NCBI RefSeq assembly: GCF_010111755.1
Contig: NC_088960.1
Span: forward strand, 1,054,001-1,118,000
DNA length: 64,000 bases
Direction of reading: 5' to 3'
From: Nakaseomyces glabratus
Taxonomy: Eukaryota > Ascomycota > Saccharomycetes > Saccharomycetales > Saccharomycetaceae
The notes under the pieces are model-generated. The model was not told where the DNA came from. It saw only the letters and a list, made by a program, of their open reading frames with translations, and ran no database searches. Each line of letters starts with the position of its first letter. The stretch's first letter is position 1. This document shows positions 20,572 to 29,052 of the stretch, piece after piece. The position numbers and the translations under genes are program-made.

Positions 20572-21057
20572 AGTTATAGAGGGTGTATTTTCAAATAGGA
20601 GATATACTATTAGGCTACTGCATCGGGTATCTTACTTTAGTAAAGCTACTATATAGCTGCTCATTCTACGGCTCCAAGTTTCCAAAGCGGTGAGAGAGGT
20701 AGCATTTTCAAGGTCGGTTTACTGGTGAAACCACTTCGAACTCTCAAGTAGTGACTAGGAAAGTTTTCTTAAGCATTATATATTTCGCTTTTGCTGTACA
20801 ATTCACATTTCTTTGCATGATTATCATATGTGCCAGAAAAGGAAACTGCTTTTGGAGAATATAATAGAAACAAGTTTATAAAAATATATTAAACACGAAA
20901 TAATAATACAAACTTTAGATTAGTTCTAATTTTCCAGTCCAAAGCTAATCTAAATAAACATCCATAAAAAAATTGATTGTTCTGTGTACTGGAATTATAG
21001 TCGATTCGTAAGGTAGCGATAAGGGTATTTAATGAAATCATTAATCGATCCGAGATT
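20572..21057. other. Convergent 3' flanks of APT2 and DOT1
   Basis: This is AT-rich DNA between two converging genes. I see no gene, repeat or structured element. Confidence 0.6.
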
Positions 21058-23016
21058 TTACCTTGTATATTTAGCAGGCCTATGAGTATTTCTACGGTCC
21101 CTCTTTTGAGGATCAAGCAGTGATTCATCAATGCGGTCTAGAACTGTTGAAATAAAATACTCACCACCGTTATGGGTCCAAGATACGCTGTTGTTGTCAA
21201 GCCTGTACTTCTTGACCTCCAGTCTATTCAAGACTGACTCAATATTAACAGTATCTAATGTGTATCCAGACGCCCGTATGTTTTTTAGTGAGATGATTTT
21301 ACATCCAACTTTAGTTTTCTGTAACAGCTTTGTAACTTCATAATTTAGTTTTCCATCGAATAAAAAATTGTTGACCAGAAGCACATCACATTCTGGTATC
21401 AGGCTTTCAACTTTCTCGTTATTAATGAAACTCTTCCTTAGTGAGTAGTCAATTTTACTTTGTTTGAAACCAAATAGCTTGCAGCGGTTTGAATACTCTC
21501 TCATCTGAATTTCGGTTAGTTCACTTGCAGCTTCCATGATTTCACAGCCAAAACTTTCTCTGCATCCAAATTCGAGAGATGCTTGAATTACACAATTACC
21601 AACTCCAGAGCCTAGGTCCATAAAAAGATGATTTTTGGATAGTCCACACTTTGAATAAACGTCAGTCAAAAAACCAGGTAGAAGTTCGCCGTAAACGTAG
21701 TTACTGAAGGCTTTGTATTGCTTAAGTTTAGAAGCATACGGATGAATACTTCTTGTATAAACAATTTGCAAAAAATCGTGTAAGAAAGATCTTGGTAGTT
21801 CCTTTGTTGCTGCTAAATGATTTACTATTTCGGCTTTCGGTATGCTACCCACAAATTGATTGTATTTCTCAACTGTTGATATTGACAAGGCTAAGTCTTT
21901 ATTGTCATAAGCGGTGTTATAAATATCAACTACCGTTTCTTTATATTCCTTCTGATATTTTTCCGGCAAATAAATTCTACCAACATACTCCATGATTTTT
22001 CCTATTTCAGCCATTCCGTCATAACGAAAGTTGACCTTTTTATAATCCATTAAGTATTCTTCATAGTAGTCAGGGTACAAAATACTGCGAAGGCCAATCA
22101 ATTTGCCCTGACCATCATCTATAGGAGATTTAGAACCATCTCTATTCCTTGAGAATGGAGTTTTAGATCCTATTTCATTGTGGTGTTTGGTAAGAGAAGC
22201 AGAACTGTAAATTTGGCCCTGAAAGTTACTATAAGAATTGATATTGTCAATATCAAATATCTGATATGGTGGACTAAACTTGGGAAGAGACCAGTCAATG
22301 AACGAATTGTTTGCTGATTCAGAGTTTGTTGAGTTTTTATGCTCCGCAAATCTACTGGATGCACTGTCCATCTCATACATTTTGTGATTGTTAATAGCAT
22401 TCGTTGACTCTTTCTTGATACTATTTTTTGTATTTTTCTGTGATTTCTTCTTTCTTCCCGGTTTTGGGCCTCTTTTCATACCACCAGTTCCTGTCTTCTT
22501 AGGTTGTTTATTTATAGTGTGTTTTTCCTCTATAGGCACAGAAGCCTTAGATTTGCTCGTTACCTTGACATTTTTTTTAGTCTTTTTCTGTTTCACTATT
22601 TTATTAGTCCTGTTTTGTTTTGCTTCCTCTTCTCCATCAGACTCATTACTCTGGGGCGCTTTTCTCTTACGAAGGAAAGAGGTGGGAAAGCTATATTCGT
22701 ATTGAGGCTGAAATTTAGACGCCTGGTCAAGGAGATCGTCAAGAGAGGTCTTTTTCCTGAATTTTCTCCGGCTATCGTTTCTTTCGCTCACATCTATTGT
22801 AGGCCTCTCAAGTTGATGAACTGGTGTAGAAGCCTCTGAGCCATCCAAACTATTCTGACTGCTTATTGTCTTTCCGGAATGTAAATCCTTCTCCATTATA
22901 TCATCCGTAGCAACATCTGTCGAAGACTCTTTGTCATGGTGGTTGTCGATGGGATAAGTCTGAGAAGACCCTAAAGACGCATTATATCTTTCCGCCAGTT
23001 TTAAACCCTCCTGCAT
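21058..23016 (-). CDS. DOT1: Histone H3 lysine-79 methyltransferase Dot1
   Basis: This 652-residue protein (S. cerevisiae 582) has a disordered, Lys-rich N-terminal half (KQKKTKKNVKVTSKSK and GPKPGRKKKSQKN near 135-200) that in yeast Dot1 contacts DNA or nucleosomes. The catalytic DOT1 fold is at about 320-640. The S-adenosylmethionine motif DLGSGVGNCVIQASLEFGC is near 465-483, preceded by YTRSIHPYASKLKQYKAFSNYVYGELLP-type sequence and followed by LLVNNFLFD near 548, the NNF motif of the family. Dot1 methylates H3K79, limits Sir-protein spreading and acts in the meiotic and DNA-damage checkpoints. The neighbours APT2 and LRS4 match the S. cerevisiae order, with one extra gene inserted. Confidence 0.96.
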   Translation of the reverse strand: MQEGLKLAERYNASLGSSQTYPIDNHHDKESSTDVATDDIMEKDLHSGKTISSQNSLDGSEASTPVHQLERPTIDVSERNDSRRKFRKKTSLDDLLDQASKFQPQYEYSFPTSFLRKRKAPQSNESDGEEEAKQNRTNKIVKQKKTKKNVKVTSKSKASVPIEEKHTINKQPKKTGTGGMKRGPKPGRKKKSQKNTKNSIKKESTNAINNHKMYEMDSASSRFAEHKNSTNSESANNSFIDWSLPKFSPPYQIFDIDNINSYSNFQGQIYSSASLTKHHNEIGSKTPFSRNRDGSKSPIDDGQGKLIGLRSILYPDYYEEYLMDYKKVNFRYDGMAEIGKIMEYVGRIYLPEKYQKEYKETVVDIYNTAYDNKDLALSISTVEKYNQFVGSIPKAEIVNHLAATKELPRSFLHDFLQIVYTRSIHPYASKLKQYKAFSNYVYGELLPGFLTDVYSKCGLSKNHLFMDLGSGVGNCVIQASLEFGCRESFGCEIMEAASELTEIQMREYSNRCKLFGFKQSKIDYSLRKSFINNEKVESLIPECDVLLVNNFLFDGKLNYEVTKLLQKTKVGCKIISLKNIRASGYTLDTVNIESVLNRLEVKKYRLDNNSVSWTHNGGEYFISTVLDRIDESLLDPQKRDRRNTHRPAKYTR

Positions 23017-23507
23017 TGCAAAGGTAAAAACTTAAAAAATGCTTTGTTAAGAGAATATCTCAAATGGTATCAATTTGCAATATAAAACACAAATCCAGAA
23101 GAAAACAAAAAAGCTAAAGTACTGATATCGGTGCAAATCCCTAAAAATATAACCGTCGCTTACGCAAAACACCAGCTCTTGAACAAATCAGCCCTCTGTG
23201 ATGAAAAGCTGTGTCCAGGAAATATAACGTTGTTAGCAATTCTATGATACAAGTATTAAATTTAGCGAAGAGCTCACAAATAAATGTGTCAAGAGCTGCA
23301 TAATCTCTAAATTAAAGGCCCAAAACGGTCAACTTCGTCAAATTTTTTGACAGTTCGGTATATAATTTTCACGTGATTTTCTATTCTAATTTAATTAGGT
23401 GCAGCACAAATAATAAACACCGATGAGCCCGCGTGTAAGCGTTAAATAAGCAATAATAGCGTTAGCTCATTGGGATCTAAATCGGTCTGTGACATGGCTG
23501 GTACACG
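23017..23507. promoter_or_regulatory. Divergent promoter DOT1 (-) / hydrolase gene (+) with TCACGTGA (23369-23376)
   Basis: TCACGTGA is a perfect 8-base palindrome of the Cbf1/E-box type, 132 bases before the hydrolase ATG. A five-codon upstream frame (23493-23510) overlaps the hydrolase start. Nothing else was seen. Confidence 0.45.
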
Positions 23508-24740
23508 ATGACCGTAAGACCCGAATTAAGTTTTCCTGCGAAGGATTTGAGGCGAAATCTGATCAGTTTACAACCGATAGAGAACTTCGTGCCTGTTACT
23601 TGTGATACAAAGCGTCCAATTAAATGTCTTATCATTGGAGTACATGGGTATTTCCCAAACAAAGCAGTGGATATTATTCTGGGTGAGAGAACGGGGACAT
23701 CGCAAAGGTTTGTTTCACAAGCGGAATCAGCTGTGCAACTATATTTCAAGGAATTGGGCGTCGCAGTAGATACCACAACGTTAGCATTGGAGAAGGAAGG
23801 GACGGTTGCCAAACGAGTTGAGTTTTTTGTTGATGTGCTCGGTGAATACAGGGAAACTTTAGCAGAAGCAGACTTTATTTACTTTGTATCACACTCACAA
23901 GGTGTTCCGGTAACAGTGAATCTAATTGGGCACCTACTCATTAAGGGAATTCTACAATTAGATATTGACAGAGTTTCTCATATGAGTGATAAGCCAATTT
24001 ATACACAGGAGAAGATTGTTTCGGTTCTTGGTATGGCTGGTGTGAATTATGGCCCTCTTTATGGTGCGGACAAAAATATTTGGCTCAGACTATTTAGTGT
24101 AGTGGAACGAAAGTCGTTAATGGAGTTGTTTGAGTTCCAAAACCCGGCCACTAAACTATCAATGGATTATATGGAGAAAGTACAGTATATCTTGGACGCT
24201 GGCGTCAAGATAACCTTTGTTGGATCAGTTAACGATCAAGTAGTTCCGTTGTATTCTTCATTAGCTTCTTTCCTTCAACACCCTAATATACAAAGGGGCA
24301 TATTTTATACTTCACAATGTGATGTACCGCCATTTATTATGGGGTGCATCCTAGATTCAATAACATTGCTAAACAGTGGGAAAAAAGATCAAGGTTTTAT
24401 CAAAGAAATAAGCCCCTACCTACATGGACCTCTGACCGGTAATGGACACTCAGATTTGTATTTTCAGTCTGAGGTATACACTTACGGTATAAAACATGCC
24501 CTGAACAGTCAATCAATCAAACATTGTCCTTCGCCGATTATTAGAAGTGATATTGTATCATTAAAAGTTAACCCATATAACCTTCCATGGACCATGCGAG
24601 GCTTACTGAATGAGATTGAGAAAGAGTTGGGGAAGGAAGAAGTCAAAAAACTATACAAATTGTATGACGAATGGGCACCTAATACTCCATTACACCAAAG
24701 CTTAAGAATTAAGCTCAGTGGGGTAACCAGCAAATTCTGA
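23508..24740 (+). CDS. Putative alpha/beta-hydrolase (lipase-like), YDR444W-type
   Basis: This 410-residue protein has an N-terminal CLIIGVHGYFP (40-50), which resembles the oxyanion strand of alpha/beta-hydrolases. The likely catalytic triad is Ser130 in VSHSQG, Asp243 in GSVNDQVVPLYSS, and His314 in GNGHSDLYF. The nucleophile elbow lacks the usual first Gly (SHSQG rather than GHSQG). I match it to the fungal hydrolase family of S. cerevisiae YDR444W, which acts on ester bonds by annotation only; that protein is much longer (about 690 residues), so the match is to family and general neighbourhood. No signal peptide or membrane segment is evident. The frame is closed by a TGA 15 bases before the ATG, so the start is firm. 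Confidence 0.7.
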   Translation: MTVRPELSFPAKDLRRNLISLQPIENFVPVTCDTKRPIKCLIIGVHGYFPNKAVDIILGERTGTSQRFVSQAESAVQLYFKELGVAVDTTTLALEKEGTVAKRVEFFVDVLGEYRETLAEADFIYFVSHSQGVPVTVNLIGHLLIKGILQLDIDRVSHMSDKPIYTQEKIVSVLGMAGVNYGPLYGADKNIWLRLFSVVERKSLMELFEFQNPATKLSMDYMEKVQYILDAGVKITFVGSVNDQVVPLYSSLASFLQHPNIQRGIFYTSQCDVPPFIMGCILDSITLLNSGKKDQGFIKEISPYLHGPLTGNGHSDLYFQSEVYTYGIKHALNSQSIKHCPSPIIRSDIVSLKVNPYNLPWTMRGLLNEIEKELGKEEVKKLYKLYDEWAPNTPLHQSLRIKLSGVTSKF

Positions 24741-24936
24741 GAACTCTATCTAAATACAATAGTATCAAACTGGCATGCATTTATCGCACAAAAGTGTAAT
24801 TTATGTCCTAGGTACCAATTGCCTTCAAAAATATGGCATTTTTATAATAATATTCCTGTTAAATTAGTCATTATTTAAAATAGCATCATACATACTCCCT
24901 GACAGACTATAAGAAAGCTCGCTCTGCTATATTAAC

Positions 24937-25839
24937 TCATTCCGAACTTGAGTTGTCACTATTCATCGTTTGTATTCTTCTTCTTGTGAGACGTCGCCTT
25001 TTCTTTCTTGTATTAGTAGTCTCTTCGTTGGAGCTTTGAGTATCTTCATCTGGTGACAAGCTACCACTTGGCAACTGTAAGTTTGCCTTTGCTGATCCAT
25101 CTCTCAGCTTTAAACCTTCCATTAGACCTACCTCGTCAGAATTATCGGTTGTAAATTCCATGGCTTCTTCTTCCTCAATGTGATTGTTCTTACTATCCTT
25201 TAAGGATGAGCTACTTCTCAACTTTCGGCCAGTGACTCGAGATCGCTCCTTCACACTAGTGCCATTGATTTCATCATCATCATCATCATCATCATCATCT
25301 AACAAACTGCTATTTTTATCGAATATTGTATTTCTACCTACTTTCAAAGTTTCCTTTAAACCACCAGCTTTCTCTTTACCAGGGTTTACATTACCAACAA
25401 TGGGGGACAGTAAATGAAATCCGCCACGTCTTGACAGATCAGTATCCTTTCCTTGAGTGTAAGCTCCGCTTCTCGTTTGTCTTGGAGGAGTCCTAACATG
25501 AGATGAGCTCGACGAGTTCCTTTCATTTTTAAAGGAATCCACTGTTTTCTTCAATTGTTGTATCTTAGACTCTAAGATCTGTTTCTGTGTCTTCTGAAAC
25601 TCTCGCAACCGTTCATTCTCATGGGCCATCGACTGCAAATCAACCGTCAGTTTGTTTACTTGTCTTTGTAATTGCAGTTGCTCGTCTGTCTTTAAAGCAT
25701 TTGTACGTTCAGACCCACTAAATTCATCCTCACTTCTACTATTTTTGACTGTTTCGCGCCTATTAAGCTGATACTCATAGTATATCCTTTCATTCTCTAG
25801 CACACATCGGTAATAATCAGCCACTACTTGCAATGCCAT
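24937..25839 (-). CDS. LRS4: Monopolin / rDNA-silencing protein Lrs4
   Basis: This 300-residue protein (S. cerevisiae 347) has an N-terminal coiled coil (about 1-120, starting with ADYYRCVLENERIYYEYQLN) and a mostly disordered remainder. The conserved blocks HLLSPIVGNV (about 142-151) and VGRNTIFD (about 166-173) and the C-terminal KKRRRLTRRRIQTM match Lrs4. Lrs4 pairs with Csm1 to form the V-shaped core of monopolin, which clamps sister kinetochores in meiosis I, and also anchors rDNA and condensin through Fob1. An Asp run (about 180-188) is encoded by a trinucleotide repeat. DOT1 and LRS4 are neighbours in S. cerevisiae. Confidence 0.88.
   Translation of the reverse strand: MALQVVADYYRCVLENERIYYEYQLNRRETVKNSRSEDEFSGSERTNALKTDEQLQLQRQVNKLTVDLQSMAHENERLREFQKTQKQILESKIQQLKKTVDSFKNERNSSSSSHVRTPPRQTRSGAYTQGKDTDLSRRGGFHLLSPIVGNVNPGKEKAGGLKETLKVGRNTIFDKNSSLLDDDDDDDDDEINGTSVKERSRVTGRKLRSSSSLKDSKNNHIEEEEAMEFTTDNSDEVGLMEGLKLRDGSAKANLQLPSGSLSPDEDTQSSNEETTNTRKKRRRLTRRRIQTMNSDNSSSE
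25271..25297. repeat. (TCA)9 microsatellite inside LRS4
   Basis: Nine uninterrupted TCA units on the plus strand encode the Asp run of Lrs4. A repeat of this kind is expected to vary in length between strains. Confidence 0.9.
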
Positions 25840-26405
25840 TCCAAATCAAGCTCCTACAATCAAATACCTAGGCGCCCACCTTAATCTAGCTCAGTGACAA
25901 CTATTCCGATATCTAAATGAACTACCAATTAAAGTAGATATATTCTGTGCAAACTGCTATAACTTTTAGTTTATACCTTAAGAAGAATGTGATCATGTTT
26001 AACGACATAATAATTTTGGCTCTTGGAAAGTTTCATGTCGAAATATTGACAGAATGGCATTGGAACGCATCAATAAGGCTAGTAGTTGGATTCGAACCAA
26101 CTTTATAGTAATTTAAAGTTCTAATGATGTGGTTTGAAGGTAGAAAACCCTTTTCACAGTTGAACAAAAGAAACAAGCTTATTTGATTCGCCATCCTTAA
26201 TCAATAGAAGGATTACCGAACTGGAAAGGAAGTTTCACGATACATTAACGGGTATAATTTGCTTTCAAAAATAGAATTATTATTTGGAATTGTTTTTATT
26301 TTTACTTACAAAGATAAGAGTTTTAATTTGCAAAGACATTAAGAGGTAGAATTTTAGTGGTATAATCTTTCTAACTAACAAATTTTTAGGAATTGAAAGA
26401 GGCTA
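25840..26405. promoter_or_regulatory. Divergent upstream region LRS4 (-) / PSP2 (+)
   Basis: Two items are visible. GTTGGTTCGAATCCAAC on the minus strand (about 26083-26099) looks like a tRNA T-arm, but no cloverleaf can be completed. TAACTAAC (26372-26379) followed by AATTTTTAG (ending 26389) looks like a branch site and acceptor in the PSP2 leader. Confidence 0.35.
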
Positions 26406-27815
26406 ATGAGTAAAAAACTGTCATTGGAGGAGTTTTTAGGAGATGGTATTCTAGGTGAGTCGGTCTGGAACGAAGACGAGATCAACCTCGATGCTATTAA
26501 CAACACTACTAATCTAGATATCCTGAAGACGAAGTCCACCGAACATGGGAATGCTAGAACACCACACTTTGGTCCCGGTATGAATGGCCCAGGTGGACCT
26601 GGCGGCTCTTCTGGAAGTATGCAATCGCCATCTATGGGTGGTAGAGTCCACGCACCACCTACTAATGTGAATCCCAACGCTGATTATGTTGTTACGGGCC
26701 CACCTTACATTATAAAGTTTTCCAACTTGCCCCCAAGGTTTTCTGAGTTTGATATTAAGGATCTATTCCAAGCCAAGAGTACTCAATATGTCAAATTTAA
26801 ATTGTTCTGGGAGCTGAACAAGAATCCTTCAATTGATACCATGAAAAACGGTACTGTATTTGAAAAGAATTTCAAGAAGAATTGGAAAGTAGCATTTGTT
26901 GAATTGTTCACTGCTCGTGATATGGATAAAATATTGAAATTTTGGTCGACTCCATTAAAAGAACTATATAACATTCTATTGACACCAGGTGAATTCCCTG
27001 ACTTTAAGGAATATATTGCAAAAGCTACTTTAATTACCGACCCAAACGATGATCCGGCAAAACCACACTTGGAGAAAGAGCTCGAACTTCAAAAAGAGGA
27101 GAAACTCAAAGAAAAAAAGACGTCTCCTGTTCCAACAACTAACAAGCCAAGTTATTCTCAGATATTGGAAAAATCCTTGAACTCTCCATCACCGGCAGCT
27201 ACTCCTCTCTCTGGTGGCTCAAGTGTTATAAATCAAAGCGGCCACACCATGCAGCATGGTGATAATTTATCTAAATATTCAAAGCATGAAACAAATGATA
27301 GTGATGACGAATTGAGCAAGAACTTCGAAGATAAAGTAAACTTTGATGATAATCAGTCATCTAGCAATGATAATAACGATGGTTCACAAGCTGGTTCATA
27401 CAACGGTAACTACAATAACTATAAGCGTGGTTCTTCCAGAGGTTCTTATAATCGTGGTGGTAGAGGCAACTTTAATGGTCGTGGTGGTAATCGTGGAGGT
27501 TACAATAGCCGTGGTAACTTTAATAATCGTGGAGGATACCACAACCGTGATGGTGCCAATAAGGATCAACAAAGAACTAATAGCTACGGTAACCGTCAAG
27601 ATCGTAAAGATAATTATTCAAAAAATGATGATGAAAGATCCAATAGTAACAAAAGTGATAATGATAGCTTGAGTGGCTTATTCAAACCAGCTAGTGATTT
27701 CTTGAGAGGCTCGGATGATAGAAATTCCTCGAGAGGTGATCGTGGGCGTGGTGGCCGTGGGTCTCATAGAGGAGGTAGATTCAGTACTAGAGGACAGGGC
27801 ACTAACCGGTTTTGA
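26406..27815 (+). CDS. PSP2: RGG-motif RNA-binding protein Psp2
   Basis: This 469-residue protein starts MSKKLSLEEFLGDGILGESVWNED, the Psp2 N-terminal signature with a three-residue extension. An RRM-like domain spans about 98-180 (YIIKFSNLPPRFSEFDIKDLF and KVAFVELFTARDMDKIL). A low-complexity Asn/Ser region follows, and the C-terminal third has many RG/RGG units (RGSSRGSYNRGGRGNFNGRG near 335, RGDRGRGGRGSHRGG near 447). Psp2 binds mRNA 5' regions and eIF4E/eIF4G through RGG motifs, localises to P-bodies, promotes translation of autophagy factors and suppresses mitochondrial splicing defects. In S. cerevisiae its neighbours lie on the WGD sister of the LRS4-GPI19 region. S. cerevisiae PSP2 has a 5' intron; here only leader signals hint at one. 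Confidence 0.87.
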   Translation: MSKKLSLEEFLGDGILGESVWNEDEINLDAINNTTNLDILKTKSTEHGNARTPHFGPGMNGPGGPGGSSGSMQSPSMGGRVHAPPTNVNPNADYVVTGPPYIIKFSNLPPRFSEFDIKDLFQAKSTQYVKFKLFWELNKNPSIDTMKNGTVFEKNFKKNWKVAFVELFTARDMDKILKFWSTPLKELYNILLTPGEFPDFKEYIAKATLITDPNDDPAKPHLEKELELQKEEKLKEKKTSPVPTTNKPSYSQILEKSLNSPSPAATPLSGGSSVINQSGHTMQHGDNLSKYSKHETNDSDDELSKNFEDKVNFDDNQSSSNDNNDGSQAGSYNGNYNNYKRGSSRGSYNRGGRGNFNGRGGNRGGYNSRGNFNNRGGYHNRDGANKDQQRTNSYGNRQDRKDNYSKNDDERSNSNKSDNDSLSGLFKPASDFLRGSDDRNSSRGDRGRGGRGSHRGGRFSTRGQGTNRF

Positions 27816-28234
27816 TCATATTTAACTGCTTGTTTTCAAACATTGGTGATATAGTGCTAGAACTATACCAGACCGTTTTATCTGTGAGCCTACTTCACTA
27901 GTACGTACACTTTTAAGTATTGACATAGGTTACGTCATTATCTAGTTTGTATTTATTGAATTTAACGATGATAGCAATTTAAAAGCAATTGTTATTGTGT
28001 CTTCTACTTTTTGATAGGGCCGATATAGTAGACCTTGGTTCAATAGTTAATGGCCAACATATATGATCACAGCTTCAGGATTTACCTATATTAATTTAAA
28101 ATAAATCTTGAAAATTCAATCCTTTGAATAGCCTTCACAGAGTAATTGACCATACTTACGTATCATAAATATAAACCAAGTATGACCAGCATCGAATGCT
28201 ACGAGTAGTCTATGCAATGCCATAGATTATGGCA
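27816..28234. other. Convergent 3' flanks of PSP2 and GPI19
   Basis: AT-rich DNA between converging genes. No gene or repeat was seen. Confidence 0.6.
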
Positions 28235-28678
28235 TTACTTGTATTCACCCATGTAATTTTCTTTGTAAAGTATATTGCAAACATCCATTATTGGTAAATC
28301 TACAATACCACTACTTTCTTTAAAGGCGTAATTTCTAATAAAATCATCATTTGCATCTGTCACTATAATATTAGCATTTGAGTCTGTAATAGTTCGAAGA
28401 TCGTCTATTGGTGGTGTCAGTATATCCTCATTGAAGAATTGCAACCCTATGTATGTGCAAAGCATGCCCATTAGCAGAAAGCATTCGAAGTAAATGATCC
28501 AACCTCTTTGAGGTATAATTTCCCCAATAGAACGTACAAAACTGGCTGGAATGAAGCCATAAACCCAATCATCGTTCTCATTAACTTTTGGCAATAGTGT
28601 CCAAAAAATAGCAAAGAACAATGTAAAAGTTACCAACACATACTGGGAAAACCAGTAGTATTCACGACGGTAGTTCAT
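28235..28678 (-). CDS. GPI19: GPI-GlcNAc transferase subunit Gpi19 (PIG-P)
   Basis: From the ATG at 28678 the product is 147 residues (S. cerevisiae 140). It starts MNYRREYYWFSQYVLVTF and has two membrane segments: about 10-30 and about 62-82 (the second contains ECFLLMGMLCTYIGLQFF). The conserved tail reads NEDILTPPIDDLRTITD and FKESSGIVDLPIMDVCN. Gpi19 belongs to the ER complex (with Gpi1, Gpi2, Gpi3, Gpi15 and Eri1) that adds GlcNAc to phosphatidylinositol, the first step of GPI anchor synthesis. The frame is open upstream to a TTG at 28708, but no earlier ATG exists and homology supports 28678. Confidence 0.93.
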   Translation of the reverse strand: MNYRREYYWFSQYVLVTFTLFFAIFWTLLPKVNENDDWVYGFIPASFVRSIGEIIPQRGWIIYFECFLLMGMLCTYIGLQFFNEDILTPPIDDLRTITDSNANIIVTDANDDFIRNYAFKESSGIVDLPIMDVCNILYKENYMGEYK

Positions 28679-29052
28679 CTCATTGGAGAGAAGCAATAAT
28701 AGGTACAATTCTTTAAACCCTATGGCAATTGAATTGTAGTAAATTGGAAACCAATGCCTATTGAAGGTGATGATTTCTTCTTTTGTTAATACTTCCTTGG
28801 ATTACATACATTTGGCAAGCTTTACTTAAGTACTGGGTTTTCGTGTCCCGGTGTTTTTTCTTCCCGCTTCAAGATCAACTTTCGAAGTATATATTACAAA
28901 ATTTAAACAAAAATAATATCGTTCACTTTTCTTATTTATTCTACTTCATAGACAAAATAATTTGTTCATATTGTCTAGAAATTATTAATTATAAAATGAT
29001 AATGTTACAAATATTGATAAAGTCCTTCATTATAGGAAGGTCAATATGCAAA
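28679..29052. other. GPI19 upstream region / 3' flank of the membrane-protein gene
   Basis: AT-rich spacer between two minus-strand genes. It also marks a change of synteny block, from the S. cerevisiae chromosome IV type to the chromosome VIII type. No other feature was seen. Confidence 0.5.
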
